Below, in pieces: positions 1 to 7,420 of a stretch of 64,000 nt of DNA; the first letter of the stretch is position 1, and every line of letters starts with the position of its first letter. The notes under the pieces were generated by a model. That model saw only the letters and a program-made list of their open reading frames with translations. It was not told the DNA's origin and ran no database searches. Source of the DNA: Flavobacteriales bacterium (GTDB taxonomy: Bacteria > Bacteroidota > Bacteroidia > Flavobacteriales_F > PHOS-HE28); assembly GCA_016718655.1 (NCBI GenBank), contig JADKCV010000015.1, forward strand, positions 27,729 to 91,728. Direction: 5' to 3'. The translations under genes were made by a program, and so were the position numbers.

Positions 1-82
1 CAAGAACGTGCGTACCATGGTTCGGGTCGTTATCGGGGTGAGGGTTGTTATCGTTGCTGGTTCTGGTATTCTTATCGTTCAC
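1..82 (-). CDS. possible 5' end of an unidentified ORF running off the left edge
   Basis: On the minus strand an open frame begins with a GTG at 82-80 and stays open to base 1. It would encode an Asn/Asp-rich, very hydrophilic start (first residues about MNDKNTRTSNDNNPHPD). It begins only 6 bases after the 3' end of the tRNA gene, which is unusually tight, and no ATG is available in frame inside the window. The degenerate Asn-Asp-Asn-Pro repeats could equally be non-coding. I do not recognise the protein, and sequence to the left is needed to decide. Confidence 0.2.
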   Translation of the reverse strand, partial: MNDKNTRTSNDNNPHPDNDPNHGTHVL

Positions 83-88
83 AGGACT

Positions 89-179
89 TGGCGGAGAGAG
101 AGGGATTCGAACCCCCGATACCCTTTGGAGGTATACGCACTTTCCAGGCGCGCGCCTTCAACCACTCGGCCATCTCTCC
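89..179 (-). tRNA. tRNA-Ser (anticodon GGA)
   Basis: The reverse complement folds as a class II tRNA. The acceptor stem is GGAGAGA/TCTCTCC with discriminator G and an encoded CCA (bases 91-89). The anticodon stem is CGCGC/GTGCG around loop CTGGAAA, so the anticodon GGA is complementary to 143-145. A long variable arm (about TATACCTCCAAAGGGTAT) and the T loop TTCGAAT follow. The long variable arm and GGA anticodon identify a serine tRNA reading UCC/UCU. The usual false ORFs that tRNA genes create on the opposite strand are present here and are not genes. Confidence 0.97.
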
Positions 180-224
180 TTGTTCCCTGTCGCTGGATAG
201 GGCTTGTACCCCCCTAACGGGCGG

Positions 225-232
225 CCAAATTA
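225..232 (-). promoter_or_regulatory. -7-like element TAATTTGG upstream of tRNA-Ser
   Basis: TAATTTGG on the minus strand, followed by CCGC, lies about 45 bases upstream of the tRNA 5' end. The same TAATTTGGCCGC string recurs at 7416-7423 just upstream of the HU/SPOR gene. It resembles the Bacteroidota -7 element TAnnTTTG with one position shifted, so assignment is tentative. Confidence 0.35.
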
Positions 233-297
233 CAAAAAGGTCCATCGGTCCGAACGGGAACTTGGAAGCGGTAGGATACAAGCAGGCTTCGGCCATG

Positions 298-1329
298 TTA
301 AGCCAACGTGAACTCGCCGCAGATCGCTGTGCCCCATGCTTGTTCCACGGCGGCCGTTGCCCGTTCACGCCCCAGCAGGAACATGAGTTTGGCGACGGCT
401 GCCTCCACGGTGTGGTCCGCACCTGGGACCACCCCCATGGCCTGTAGGGCCTGGCTGGTGGCATAACGTCCCTGCTCCACCCTTCCGCCCACACATTGGG
501 TCACGTTCAGCAACAGGACGCCACGGTCCTTGGCTTCCTGAAGCGCTCCCAGGAGGTCGGGGTCGGTTGGTGCGTTACCACTCCCGAAGGTGGTGAGGAC
601 GACCGCACGCAGGTCGGCTTGCGACAAGGCGTGCCTCAACCAACCCGCTCGTATGCCCGGGAACAGGCGGATCACCGCAATGCGATCATCCAACCGGGTA
701 TGCACCTTCAAGGACCCGGTACGGTGAGGAAGGATGGCGGACGGGTTCCAGCGCAGGTGAACACCTGCTTCAGCGAGGACCGGCCAGTTCGGTGAACGGA
801 AGGCCTCGAAACGTTCCGCATGCACCTTCACGGTCCGGTTGCCCCGCATGAGCTGGTACTCGAAGTACACACACACTTCCGGGACCATGGGCCGACCATC
901 GCCATCCTTGGCGGCAGCGATCTCGATCGCCGTGATCAGGTTCTCCTTGGCGTCGGTGCGGATGGTACCGATCGGCAACTGCGACCCGGTCAACACCACC
1001 GGTTTCTGCAAGCCTTCGAGCAGGAAGCTCAAGGCGCTGGCCGTGTATGCCATGGTATCGCTACCATGCAGTACGACGAAGCCATCGAAGTCCGCGTAGT
1101 TTTCGCCGATGAGCGTGGCGATGCGTACCCAATCGTTCGGACGCATGTCGCTGCTGTCGATGGGTTGTTCGAAGGCCACGGAGGAGAGGTCCACGGCGAT
1201 GCGCGAGAGCTCCGGGACCTGGTCCTCCAAATGGGCAAGGTCCATTGGGCGCAGTGTCCCCGTGGTATCAGCCCACATGCCGATGGTGCCACCAGTGTAG
1301 ATCAGCAATACGGCAGGTCGTTGGCTCAT
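298..1329 (-). CDS. ansA: type I L-asparaginase
   Basis: Hydrolyses L-asparagine to aspartate and ammonia. The 343-residue product has the N-terminal catalytic motif YTGGTIGM (residues 11-18, nucleophile Thr15) and the second motif HGSDTMAYTAS (about 88-98, carrying the Asp/Thr pair), both diagnostic of bacterial asparaginases. It has no signal peptide, so it should act in the cytoplasm like the type I enzymes. Length is normal for the family. The gene starts with ATG at 1329, overlapping the stop of tatD by ATGA (1326-1329), so the two are translationally coupled with ansA first... the order on the minus strand is tatD then ansA, with tatD ending where ansA begins. The pairing with a TatD nuclease is common in Bacteroidota genomes. 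Confidence 0.95.
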   Translation of the reverse strand: MSQRPAVLLIYTGGTIGMWADTTGTLRPMDLAHLEDQVPELSRIAVDLSSVAFEQPIDSSDMRPNDWVRIATLIGENYADFDGFVVLHGSDTMAYTASALSFLLEGLQKPVVLTGSQLPIGTIRTDAKENLITAIEIAAAKDGDGRPMVPEVCVYFEYQLMRGNRTVKVHAERFEAFRSPNWPVLAEAGVHLRWNPSAILPHRTGSLKVHTRLDDRIAVIRLFPGIRAGWLRHALSQADLRAVVLTTFGSGNAPTDPDLLGALQEAKDRGVLLLNVTQCVGGRVEQGRYATSQALQAMGVVPGADHTVEAAVAKLMFLLGRERATAAVEQAWGTAICGEFTLA

Positions 1330-2093
1330 CGACGGAAGAGTGCTTCGGCGTTGGTGGTGGTGAGCTCAGCGATATGATGGATCGTCGTCCCGCACGCAAG
1401 GGCCAGCCGTTCGGCGATATGTGGGATGTAGGAGCTCTCATTGCGCTTTCCCCGAAAAGGGACCGGAGCGAGGTAGGGTGCGTCGGTCTCGAGCACACAT
1501 CGGTCCGGGCCCACGGTGCGCATGGTCTCGAAAAGGCCACCCTTCGGATAGGTGATCACCCCACCGATACCCAAGTAGAAACCACCCAGTTCGCCGATCC
1601 GCCGGGCCTCCTCTTCGGTACCTGTGAAGCAATGGAAAACACCGCGTAGCCGATCGCTGTTCTCCTCCTCGACGATGGCGATGGTCTCGGCGAAGCTTTG
1701 GCGACAATGGATGGCGATCGGCAGGTCTGAAGTCTTGGCCCAGCGCACGTGTTGGCGGAACACCTCTTGCTGTTGGGCCAGGTAGGTCCGATCCCAGTAC
1801 AGATCGATACCGATCTCGCCAACCGCACAATAGCCGCCACTGAGCAGCTTGCGCTCCACTTCGGCCATCGCGACATCATTGTTCGCTCCGACGGAGCATG
1901 GATGCAGCCCCATCATCGGAAAGCAGGTGGCAGGATGTCCCGCGACAAGGGCGTCCATGTCCCCGATGCTCTCCAGGTCCACGTTGGGCAGGAAGAGCTT
2001 GGTGACACCGGCATCAAGCGCTCGTTCGAGCATGGCTGCGCGATCGGCCTCGAACTGCTTGTGGTAGAGGTGCGCGTGGGTGTCTACGAACAT
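1326..2093 (-). CDS. tatD: TatD family metal-dependent hydrolase (DNase)
   Basis: A 255-residue member of the amidohydrolase-superfamily TatD nucleases, which are 3'-5' exonucleases acting on DNA. It begins MFVDTHAHLY, giving the metal-binding HxH (His6, His8). It continues with GEIGIDLYWD (the conserved metal-ligand Glu region), IHCRQSF, a central FHCFTG and a C-terminal LETDAPYLAPVP, all in family order. The open frame extends further upstream, but ATG at 2093 is the start that matches the family N-terminus. It is divergent from the GT9 gene, and its stop overlaps the ansA start by four bases, suggesting a tatD-ansA transcription unit. Confidence 0.95.
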   Translation of the reverse strand: MFVDTHAHLYHKQFEADRAAMLERALDAGVTKLFLPNVDLESIGDMDALVAGHPATCFPMMGLHPCSVGANNDVAMAEVERKLLSGGYCAVGEIGIDLYWDRTYLAQQQEVFRQHVRWAKTSDLPIAIHCRQSFAETIAIVEEENSDRLRGVFHCFTGTEEEARRIGELGGFYLGIGGVITYPKGGLFETMRTVGPDRCVLETDAPYLAPVPFRGKRNESSYIPHIAERLALACGTTIHHIAELTTTNAEALFRR

Positions 2094-2144
2094 GACCGCG
2101 AAGTAACGAAGCCCAGCGATGCTGAACGGGCAGGAACCCCGGCC

Positions 2145-2152
2145 TACTTTTG
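2145..2152 (+). promoter_or_regulatory. -7 promoter element TACTTTTG for the GT9 gene
   Basis: A perfect TAnnTTTG match 20 bases before the GTG at 2173. It lies downstream of the alternative ATG at 2119, so a transcript starting here could not include that ATG. This supports the GTG start. No clear -33 TTG was seen at the usual spacing. Confidence 0.55.
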
Positions 2153-2172
2153 GCCCTACTCCTTCCCCTTCC

Positions 2173-3168
2173 GTGAAGATCCTGGTCCTACGTTTCTCCT
2201 CCATCGGCGATATCGTGCTCACAAGCCCGGTGCTGCGTGGGCTTGCCCAACAGGTGAAGGGCGCCGAAGTGCACGTGGCCACCAAGGAGGGCTTCATGGA
2301 CCTGGTCCGCCATAACCCTCACGTCAGCAAGGTCCATGCGCTTGGCGATGACCTGGGCGACCTTATCGGCAGGTTGAAAGCCGAGCGCTTCGACGAGGTG
2401 GTCGACCTGCACCACAACCTGCGTACAGCCCGGGTGAAACGTGCTTTGGGAGTCCCGGCCCGAAGCTTTCCCAAGTTGAACATGGAGAAGTGGTTGTTGG
2501 TGAATCTGCATGTGGATCGTATGCCTCGCTATCCGGATGGGCGGCCACTGCATATCGTGGATCGCTACCTGAGCACCGTGGGTCATTTGGGGGTACGCAA
2601 CGATGGGCAGGGCTTGGACCTGTTCGTTCCGGACGACAGACGGGTGCCAATGGATGCACTACCCGCTGCACATCGCATGGGATATGTGGTCCTGGCCATC
2701 GGTGCGGCACACGCCACCAAACGCCTTCCACCGCACCGGCTCATCGAACTCGCGCGATCGGTGCCGGGACCACTGGTTCTGGTGGGGGGTAAGGAGGACC
2801 GGTCCGTGGGTCGTTACGTTGCTGATGCCTTGGGAGGGCGTGTGTTCGACGCTACTGGCCGATACGATCTGCTGGGCAGCGCGTCACTGATCGAACGCGC
2901 ACGATCGGTCATTGCGCACGATAGCGGAGCCATGCATATCGCCTGTGCGTTCCACCGACCGGTGATCAGTGTATGGGGTAACACCGTACCGTTATTCGGG
3001 ATGGGGCCCTACCAACCCCTTCACCCGGAGCGCGCGATGGTGAGCGAAGTGACCGGACTATCCTGTCGTCCCTGTAGTAAGATAGGGTCGGACCATTGCC
3101 CAAAAGGCCACTTCCATTGCATGGAGAAACAGGACCTGAACGCCATCATCGAACACCTCCACCCATGA
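2173..3168 (+). CDS. glycosyltransferase family 9 protein (heptosyltransferase-like)
   Basis: A 331-residue GT9 enzyme of the ADP-heptose:LPS heptosyltransferase type, expected to act at the inner face of the inner membrane in LPS core assembly. It begins VKILVLRFSSIGDIVLTSP, the family N-terminus, and carries AIGAAHATKRLP and LVGGKEDR in the middle. The C-terminal nucleotide-sugar site is HDSGAMHIA with VISVWGNTVPLFGMGPY. A Cys-rich tail (CRPCSKIGSDHC) is common in Bacteroidota homologues. GTG at 2173 is preferred over ATG at 2119 because it matches the family start and sits just after a TACTTTTG element. The stop overlaps the next gene by ATGA. The exact sugar transferred cannot be read from the sequence. 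Confidence 0.88.
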   Translation: MKILVLRFSSIGDIVLTSPVLRGLAQQVKGAEVHVATKEGFMDLVRHNPHVSKVHALGDDLGDLIGRLKAERFDEVVDLHHNLRTARVKRALGVPARSFPKLNMEKWLLVNLHVDRMPRYPDGRPLHIVDRYLSTVGHLGVRNDGQGLDLFVPDDRRVPMDALPAAHRMGYVVLAIGAAHATKRLPPHRLIELARSVPGPLVLVGGKEDRSVGRYVADALGGRVFDATGRYDLLGSASLIERARSVIAHDSGAMHIACAFHRPVISVWGNTVPLFGMGPYQPLHPERAMVSEVTGLSCRPCSKIGSDHCPKGHFHCMEKQDLNAIIEHLHP

Positions 3169-3527
3169 GCTGGGATATCTATATCCAGGACCTTCCGGAC
3201 GTGCCGTCCATGAAGGACGTTCCCGCGGACCATTCTCCTGGACCCATTGGCACGCGCGAGGACCTGATGACGCGGATCAAGGAGGTGATCCCCTTTGCTG
3301 AGCAGCAGGACGGGGATTGGCTCTTCGTTCGGTCCACGGGTATCGATCTGAGCATCCAGTTCCACATGGAGGACACCACCCAGGTGCGCTACGTGCTGGT
3401 GCACGTGCATGGTGGTGAACAAAGTGCCGCCTGCGTATCGGCGATCTTGCGTCACCTCGGCCTACGTGCCCATGATACTGCAACGGGAGACCTGTTCGAC
3501 GGTCATGGACTGGAGGAGGCGCTATGA
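3165..3527 (+). CDS. small conserved-looking protein of unknown function, coupled to GT9
   Basis: A 120-residue soluble protein starting MSWDIYIQDLPDVPSM. ATG at 3165 overlaps the GT9 stop (ATGA), so translation is probably coupled. It is acidic, without a signal peptide or membrane segment, and contains segments such as WLFVRSTGIDLSIQF and YVLVHVHGGEQS that suggest an alpha/beta fold. I do not recognise a family. The last 25 bases overlap the 3' end of the convergent membrane-protein gene at 3503. Coupling to a glycosyltransferase is the only functional hint, and could equally be positional. Confidence 0.75.
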   Translation: MSWDIYIQDLPDVPSMKDVPADHSPGPIGTREDLMTRIKEVIPFAEQQDGDWLFVRSTGIDLSIQFHMEDTTQVRYVLVHVHGGEQSAACVSAILRHLGLRAHDTATGDLFDGHGLEEAL

Positions 3528-4204
3528 GCGGAACGTACTCCGAGAAGTTGCAGTAACGAAGCTGCGTGAGCGATCACCACGATCGGAACGATCAGGCTGG
3601 GCAGCCACACAAAGGGCACCTCCAGCAGCGCGAACGAGCCATCCCGCGCAACGAACTGTTGAAAGGGTGAGGGTGCGCTGAGTGCGCCGTGGATGAGCAC
3701 GGAAAACACCAGTAACAGACCAACCACATTCCAAACGATCAGCATTCCGCGGGGCAATGCTCCCGATCGCCTCGACCACGCGTACAAGAACAGTGCGCTG
3801 ACACCCGTGAAGAGGTCGAAGTTGCGCCCTTCCCAGGTCATGACCTGTGGGATCGAACCTTCCAGATACAATTGGTGGAGCACCGCTTCCACGGGGATGC
3901 GGACGGTATGGAGGAGCAGCAACGCGGAAGGGTCGAGGTTTCCTAGCCATGTCCTTCCAGCGCGAACGGAGAACAAGCCCGCAAGCACCAGGAATGGAGG
4001 CGCAACGGCCAGAATGAAGCGCGGCGGAAGCGCTGGTGCACCGGCATAGAAGCCCGAGCGTGCGATGATGATCTGGAGCGCAGCCCAACCGGAGAGGGCG
4101 AGGATCACACGGGAACGGTGTTGGCGAGCGGCCTGGACCGCGATCGACACAGCCACCGATGTGGTGATGACGAAGAGCAGTTCGATGCAGGTCCGGGAGG
4201 CCAC
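3503..4204 (-). CDS. multi-pass membrane protein of unknown function
   Basis: A 233-residue hydrophobic protein with about six to seven predicted membrane segments, for example ELLFVITTSVAVSIAV near the N-terminus, FILAVAPPFLVLAGLFSV (about 63-80), MLIVWNVVGLLLVFSVLIHG (about 153-172) and SLIVPIVVIAHAASLLQLLG near the end. Starts with GTG at 4204, seven bases after the thioesterase stop, so it is likely the second gene of that unit. The 3' end overlaps the convergent small gene by 25 bases. No catalytic motif or named family recognised. Confidence 0.75.
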   Translation of the reverse strand: MASRTCIELLFVITTSVAVSIAVQAARQHRSRVILALSGWAALQIIIARSGFYAGAPALPPRFILAVAPPFLVLAGLFSVRAGRTWLGNLDPSALLLLHTVRIPVEAVLHQLYLEGSIPQVMTWEGRNFDLFTGVSALFLYAWSRRSGALPRGMLIVWNVVGLLLVFSVLIHGALSAPSPFQQFVARDGSFALLEVPFVWLPSLIVPIVVIAHAASLLQLLGVRSAHSASSSP

Positions 4205-4211
4205 GAAGGGG

Positions 4212-4727
4212 TCAGGTGAAGAGCGCCTTCAGTTCGGTGGCGTCCTCCGGCTTCATCCTACCGGCAAGGATCAAGCGCAATTGACGCCGGCGCAGGGCAC
4301 CATCATAGCGCTTCTGTTCCTCTTCGTTCGTGGGCTTCACCTCGGGTATCCGGATCGGCTGGCCGGCATTATCCACGGCCACGAAAGTGTAGATCGCACT
4401 GTTGCACGGGATCTTATCGCCAGTTTGCTGGTCCTCCACCCATACGTCGCTCCACACCTCCATGCTTGTTCCGAACGCGCGACTCACATGGCTCTTGATG
4501 GTGACGAAGTCGCCCAGTTTGATGGGCCGATCGAAGCTCACATTGTTCACCGCGATGGTGACCACCACCCGCTTGCAATGGCGATGAGCACTGATTGCGC
4601 TGCTGATATCAAGCCATTGCAGTAGGCGGCCACCGAAGAGATTGCCCAACGTATTGGTGTCGTTGGGGAGCACCAAGTGGGTGGTCTCGGAGTAACTTTC
4701 CGTGGTAGGCCTGAAGGTGGGGTTCAT
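4212..4727 (-). CDS. acyl-CoA thioesterase (hotdog fold, cytosolic YciA/ACOT type)
   Basis: A 171-residue hotdog-fold thioesterase hydrolysing acyl-CoA. It shows the family pattern THLVLPNDTNTLGNLFGGRL (substrate-site region, about 14-33), then SFDRPIKLGDFVTIKSHV and YTFVAVDNAGQP. ATG at 4727 gives MNPTFRPTTESYSETT. An upstream start at 4772 is possible but lies beyond the TACTTTTG promoter at 4754-4761, so 4727 is preferred. It is followed by the membrane protein gene 7 bases on. Chain-length specificity cannot be judged. Confidence 0.9.
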   Translation of the reverse strand: MNPTFRPTTESYSETTHLVLPNDTNTLGNLFGGRLLQWLDISSAISAHRHCKRVVVTIAVNNVSFDRPIKLGDFVTIKSHVSRAFGTSMEVWSDVWVEDQQTGDKIPCNSAIYTFVAVDNAGQPIRIPEVKPTNEEEQKRYDGALRRRQLRLILAGRMKPEDATELKALFT

Positions 4728-4753
4728 GAAGCGCTTGCCGTGATCGGCGCGCG

Positions 4754-4761
4754 CAAAAGTA
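4754..4761 (-). promoter_or_regulatory. -7 promoter element TACTTTTG for the thioesterase operon
   Basis: Perfect TAnnTTTG on the minus strand, followed by CGCGC, 26 bases before the ATG at 4727. It stands back to back with the plus-strand element of the peroxiredoxin gene, giving a compact divergent promoter region between 4727 and 4814. Confidence 0.55.
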
Positions 4762-4798
4762 GCCCTCAACACAGCGCAGTGGCCCTGATCGGTACGGG

Positions 4799-4806
4799 TA
4801 TCTTCG
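4799..4806 (+). promoter_or_regulatory. -7-like element TATCTTCG for the peroxiredoxin gene
   Basis: TATCTTCG followed by CGCC, with only seven bases between the element and the ATG at 4814, so the transcript would have a very short leader or none. It differs from TAnnTTTG by T to C at the third T. Confidence 0.45.
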
Positions 4807-4813
4807 CGCCATC

Positions 4814-5275
4814 ATGCTCACCTTAGGCACAAAGGCCCCCGACATCACGGTGATGGACCATACCGGTAAGCCTTTCAGCTTGTCCGATGCATGGCACCAT
4901 CACTCGGTGGTGCTGTTCTTCTATCCGAAGGCGGACACCCCGATCTGCACCAAGGAGGCCTGTGCGTTCCGCGATGCATTGGCGGACCTGGAGGCCAGGG
5001 ATGCGATGGTGATCGGTGTGAGTACGGATGACGTGGCCGGTCAACGCGCGTTCAGTGAGCGCTACAAGCTTCCTTTCGTCCTTTTGTGCGATACCGAAGG
5101 AAAGCTCAGCGACGCCTACAAGGTGCGCAGCTTCTTCGGACTGCTGGGTGGCCGCGTCACCTATGTGATCGACAAGCAAGGCGTGATCCGTGCTGCATAC
5201 AGTGCACGACTTGAGGCCGATGGCCACGTGCAGCAGGCGCTGCGTGCCTTGGAGACCGATCAGAGGAATTCGTAG
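4814..5275 (+). CDS. bcp: thioredoxin-dependent peroxiredoxin, PrxQ/Bcp type
   Basis: A 153-residue peroxiredoxin reducing H2O2 and organic hydroperoxides. The active-site string FFYPKADTPICTKEACAFRD contains the peroxidatic Cys45 and the resolving Cys50 five residues on, the PrxQ spacing. The usual TPGCT is TPICT here, a conservative departure. The downstream VIGVSTDDVAGQRAF and RVTYVIDKQGVIRAAY are typical of the fold. It is cytoplasmic (no signal peptide). The 3' end overlaps the convergent WD40-like gene by 16 bases. Confidence 0.93.
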   Translation: MLTLGTKAPDITVMDHTGKPFSLSDAWHHHSVVLFFYPKADTPICTKEACAFRDALADLEARDAMVIGVSTDDVAGQRAFSERYKLPFVLLCDTEGKLSDAYKVRSFFGLLGGRVTYVIDKQGVIRAAYSARLEADGHVQQALRALETDQRNS

Positions 5276-5907
5276 AACAACACCCTTCCATCGTCCGTGC
5301 CCACCAACAACCGTCCGTCGTGGATGATCAAGGGGGCCCGGTGGTGTTGGTCCTTGTTCTCTGCGACCGTGATCACTTGCACCACCTTTTCCGCCTTGAG
5401 CACCTCCACCGATCCATTGGACGCAGCCCGGAGCAACGCACCATTGTGCTCCACGTGGGTCTGCTGATAGAACCGGTCGAACGAGGAGTTCTTCATATCG
5501 AGACCCATCGCACGCACTTGAGATGCCTCCGGGATCCAGAGGTTCTCACGGAGGACCTTCTCCTCCTTTCCCGTGGTCACATTCCAAACGGCCCGTTTAC
5601 CGGAATGTCCGATGAGCACCACCTTCTCCCCATTGGCATTGAAGGCCACATGGTACACAGCCGTCCCTCCATCCGCGGCATATGGGAACACATGGATCCG
5701 CTTCCCCTTCTCCAGATCGACCAGTTCGGCACCATTACCGGTTCCCATGAGGATACGGTCGCCCTTGGGAGCAATGGCAAGGGACACCACTTCGCTCTTG
5801 CTCGTTCGGATCGTACGCAGTGGTGTGGTGTTCACCACCTGAGCTGCCAGCGTGGAAACGATACCGACCGAGGACCAAGCGAGGATGAGGTTGCGTAAGA
5901 AGGACAT
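5260..5907 (-). CDS. exported WD40-repeat-like protein
   Basis: A 215-residue protein with an N-terminal signal peptide (MSFLRNLILAWSSVGIVSTL, cleavage likely after LAAQ). The mature part has WD40/YVTN-like strands, for example VVSLAIAPKGDRILMGTGNG, AVYHVAFNANGEKVVLIGHS and IIHDGRLLVGTDDGRVLFYE, with about four blades visible. That is too short for a full seven-bladed propeller. ATG at 5907 follows two bases after the stop of the upstream STAS-like gene (TGAACATG), so the two are almost certainly coexpressed. Function unknown; such exported short propellers are usually binding modules. Confidence 0.75.
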   Translation of the reverse strand: MSFLRNLILAWSSVGIVSTLAAQVVNTTPLRTIRTSKSEVVSLAIAPKGDRILMGTGNGAELVDLEKGKRIHVFPYAADGGTAVYHVAFNANGEKVVLIGHSGKRAVWNVTTGKEEKVLRENLWIPEASQVRAMGLDMKNSSFDRFYQQTHVEHNGALLRAASNGSVEVLKAEKVVQVITVAENKDQHHRAPLIIHDGRLLVGTDDGRVLFYEFL

Positions 5908-5909
5908 GT

Positions 5910-6302
5910 TCAAGGTGTGATGAGCACGCGCTGTGTATTGAGCCACTCCTGTGCCGCAGTGGCCTCCCCGAACATCTGGATCGGGCGGGCTGGCTTATGG
6001 TGCCTGACGAAGACATTGGCGGCCAACTGGTGTCCGAAATCCCGGACGATGATCGCATCGGCAGCGATATAACGATTCGACTCCTCTGAAGATGCATAGG
6101 CGCGGGCCTCGTTGCTCATGGTCGTTCCTTCGCCAACGGATACCATCAACAGGACCTTGCGCCCATCACGACCTTCAGCAATGGCATCGAACATGTGCTG
6201 AACATCCGACGGTTCCACCAACCGATGGTCTTTGAAATGCGCGTGCACCAGGTCCGGCTCCAAAAAGCACACCAAACTGGCTTCCAACTCCACTGTTCGC
6301 AT
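5910..6302 (-). CDS. STAS/SpoIIAA-like small protein
   Basis: A 130-residue cytoplasmic protein resembling the STAS/SEC14-like proteins common in Flavobacteriales. The pattern is an N-terminal beta hairpin, a helix (SDVQHMFDAIAEG), a buried strand RKVLLMVSVGEG, then MSNEARAYASSEESNRYIAADAI and a C-terminal FGEATAAQEWLNTQ helix. The assignment rests on overall pattern, not a catalytic motif. ATG at 6302 is chosen because a TACCTTTG promoter lies at 6323-6330, between it and the alternative upstream start at 6365. It is followed immediately by the exported WD40-like gene; what links the two is unknown. Confidence 0.72.
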   Translation of the reverse strand: MRTVELEASLVCFLEPDLVHAHFKDHRLVEPSDVQHMFDAIAEGRDGRKVLLMVSVGEGTTMSNEARAYASSEESNRYIAADAIIVRDFGHQLAANVFVRHHKPARPIQMFGEATAAQEWLNTQRVLITP

Positions 6303-6322
6303 CGTCAATACCGCTGTTGGAC

Positions 6323-6330
6323 CAAAGGTA
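6323..6330 (-). promoter_or_regulatory. -7 promoter element TACCTTTG for the STAS-like/WD40-like pair
   Basis: Perfect TAnnTTTG on the minus strand, 20 bases before ATG 6302. It lies in the short gap after the HU/SPOR stop (6347), suggesting the two downstream genes have their own promoter. Confidence 0.55.
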
Positions 6331-6346
6331 CGTGCCAAGGCTGGAC

Positions 6347-7408
6347 TCACCGGACCAGCAGCCATGCCGAACCATCGCCCCGTTGACGGATGGTGGCAAG
6401 AGCGTCCAAGGCCTCCTTGCGCGTGCCGTAGCTACCGAAGGCGACCGGATAGAGGTCGCCTCGTTGTGTCAATCGCACTGCGGGATAGCCGGCCTGTTGA
6501 AGCTCCCCCAAGCGCTTGTCCGCGTTCTCAGGCTGGGCAAAGCATCCACCGATGATATGGAAACGGGTCCGCAACCCGGGATCCACGGACGGCATGGCCA
6601 CTGCCGTGCTGTCGACAGGTGCCGGAGCGTCCGGCACCGAAGGGCGCATATCGATCGTGACGGTGATGCTGTCGCCCGGAGTGATCGGGACGGTGGTCAC
6701 TTCCTCGGAAACGGGAAGGGTGAAGACCGCAGCGCCAACAACGGGGTCCGGAAGTTCTTCAGAAGGGCGATTGTAGCGGGGAAGTTCCGTACTGCGGAAC
6801 GGCGACACATCACTCCATCGGGTGTGCCCTGCTTCACCTTGCTGGATGACCCAATAAACCGCCGCTCCGCTGAGGACCAACGCGAATGCGGCCGCCACCC
6901 AACGTGCCGTGTAGCGCTGTGCCTCAGGCTCCGGTTCGATGGATGGGTTCGGCATCTGGATCACCGGTACGGGTCGCACCTTGACCTCCTCCTTCGCCAG
7001 CAAGGCTTTGATCGGTCGAAGGCCATACGCATCCCTCAGGAAGTTGATCCGTCTATCAGGGTCGAATTGAAGGTTCCCTTCCTCATCCCGGAAGAAGATG
7101 CCCATGTGCGGGAGTTCCAGTCGGCCTTCGCGCTCCAGCACGCCGGCCCATAGAGCGATCTGCTGCTCGATACGCTGGTTCGCCTGCCCAAAATCGATCC
7201 GGTCGCGTTTCGCCAGATGATCGGCCAATAGACCATCATTGCGGACCAGATGCCGATTGAAGCCAAGCTCCTTGGCGGGGGGGTGTATGAGGTGACGGGC
7301 CTCGTCCAAACGGGCCGGGCGATAGTGCGTGAGAAAGCCACCCCATTGGGGCACGATGACACAATCGTGGTCGTGCAGCAACTCAGCAAGGTCCCTTTCG
7401 ATACCCAT
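6347..7408 (-). CDS. HU-CCDC81-type and SPOR domain membrane protein
   Basis: A 353-residue protein with the architecture known in Bacteroidota. Residues 1-75 form an HU-like (CCDC81-type) domain (HDCVIVPQWGGFLTHYRPA), and about 75-145 a second similar domain (GRLELPHMGIFFRDEEGNLQ). A single membrane segment follows (RWVAAAFALVLSGAAVYWVI, about 168-187), then a Pro/Thr/Val-rich linker and a C-terminal SPOR domain (about 280-353: FHIIGGCFAQPENADKRL, then GDLYPVAFGSYGTRKEALD). SPOR domains bind denuded peptidoglycan glycan strands at division sites, so a role in envelope or division is inferred. ATG at 7408, with a GTG immediately upstream. Twelve bases downstream of kdsB. Confidence 0.88.
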   Translation of the reverse strand: MGIERDLAELLHDHDCVIVPQWGGFLTHYRPARLDEARHLIHPPAKELGFNRHLVRNDGLLADHLAKRDRIDFGQANQRIEQQIALWAGVLEREGRLELPHMGIFFRDEEGNLQFDPDRRINFLRDAYGLRPIKALLAKEEVKVRPVPVIQMPNPSIEPEPEAQRYTARWVAAAFALVLSGAAVYWVIQQGEAGHTRWSDVSPFRSTELPRYNRPSEELPDPVVGAAVFTLPVSEEVTTVPITPGDSITVTIDMRPSVPDAPAPVDSTAVAMPSVDPGLRTRFHIIGGCFAQPENADKRLGELQQAGYPAVRLTQRGDLYPVAFGSYGTRKEALDALATIRQRGDGSAWLLVR

Positions 7409-7420
7409 CACGCGGCCAAA

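Noticed and set aside
88..447. 119-codon plus-strand open frame across the tRNA-Ser and the asparaginase 3' end
   Set aside because: Typical tRNA-antisense translation (EREGFEPPIPFGGIRTF) of the kind often mis-annotated; no independent support.
2119..2172. Earlier ATG start for the GT9 gene at 2119
   Set aside because: It lies upstream of the TACTTTTG promoter element and adds 18 residues not seen in the family N-terminus.
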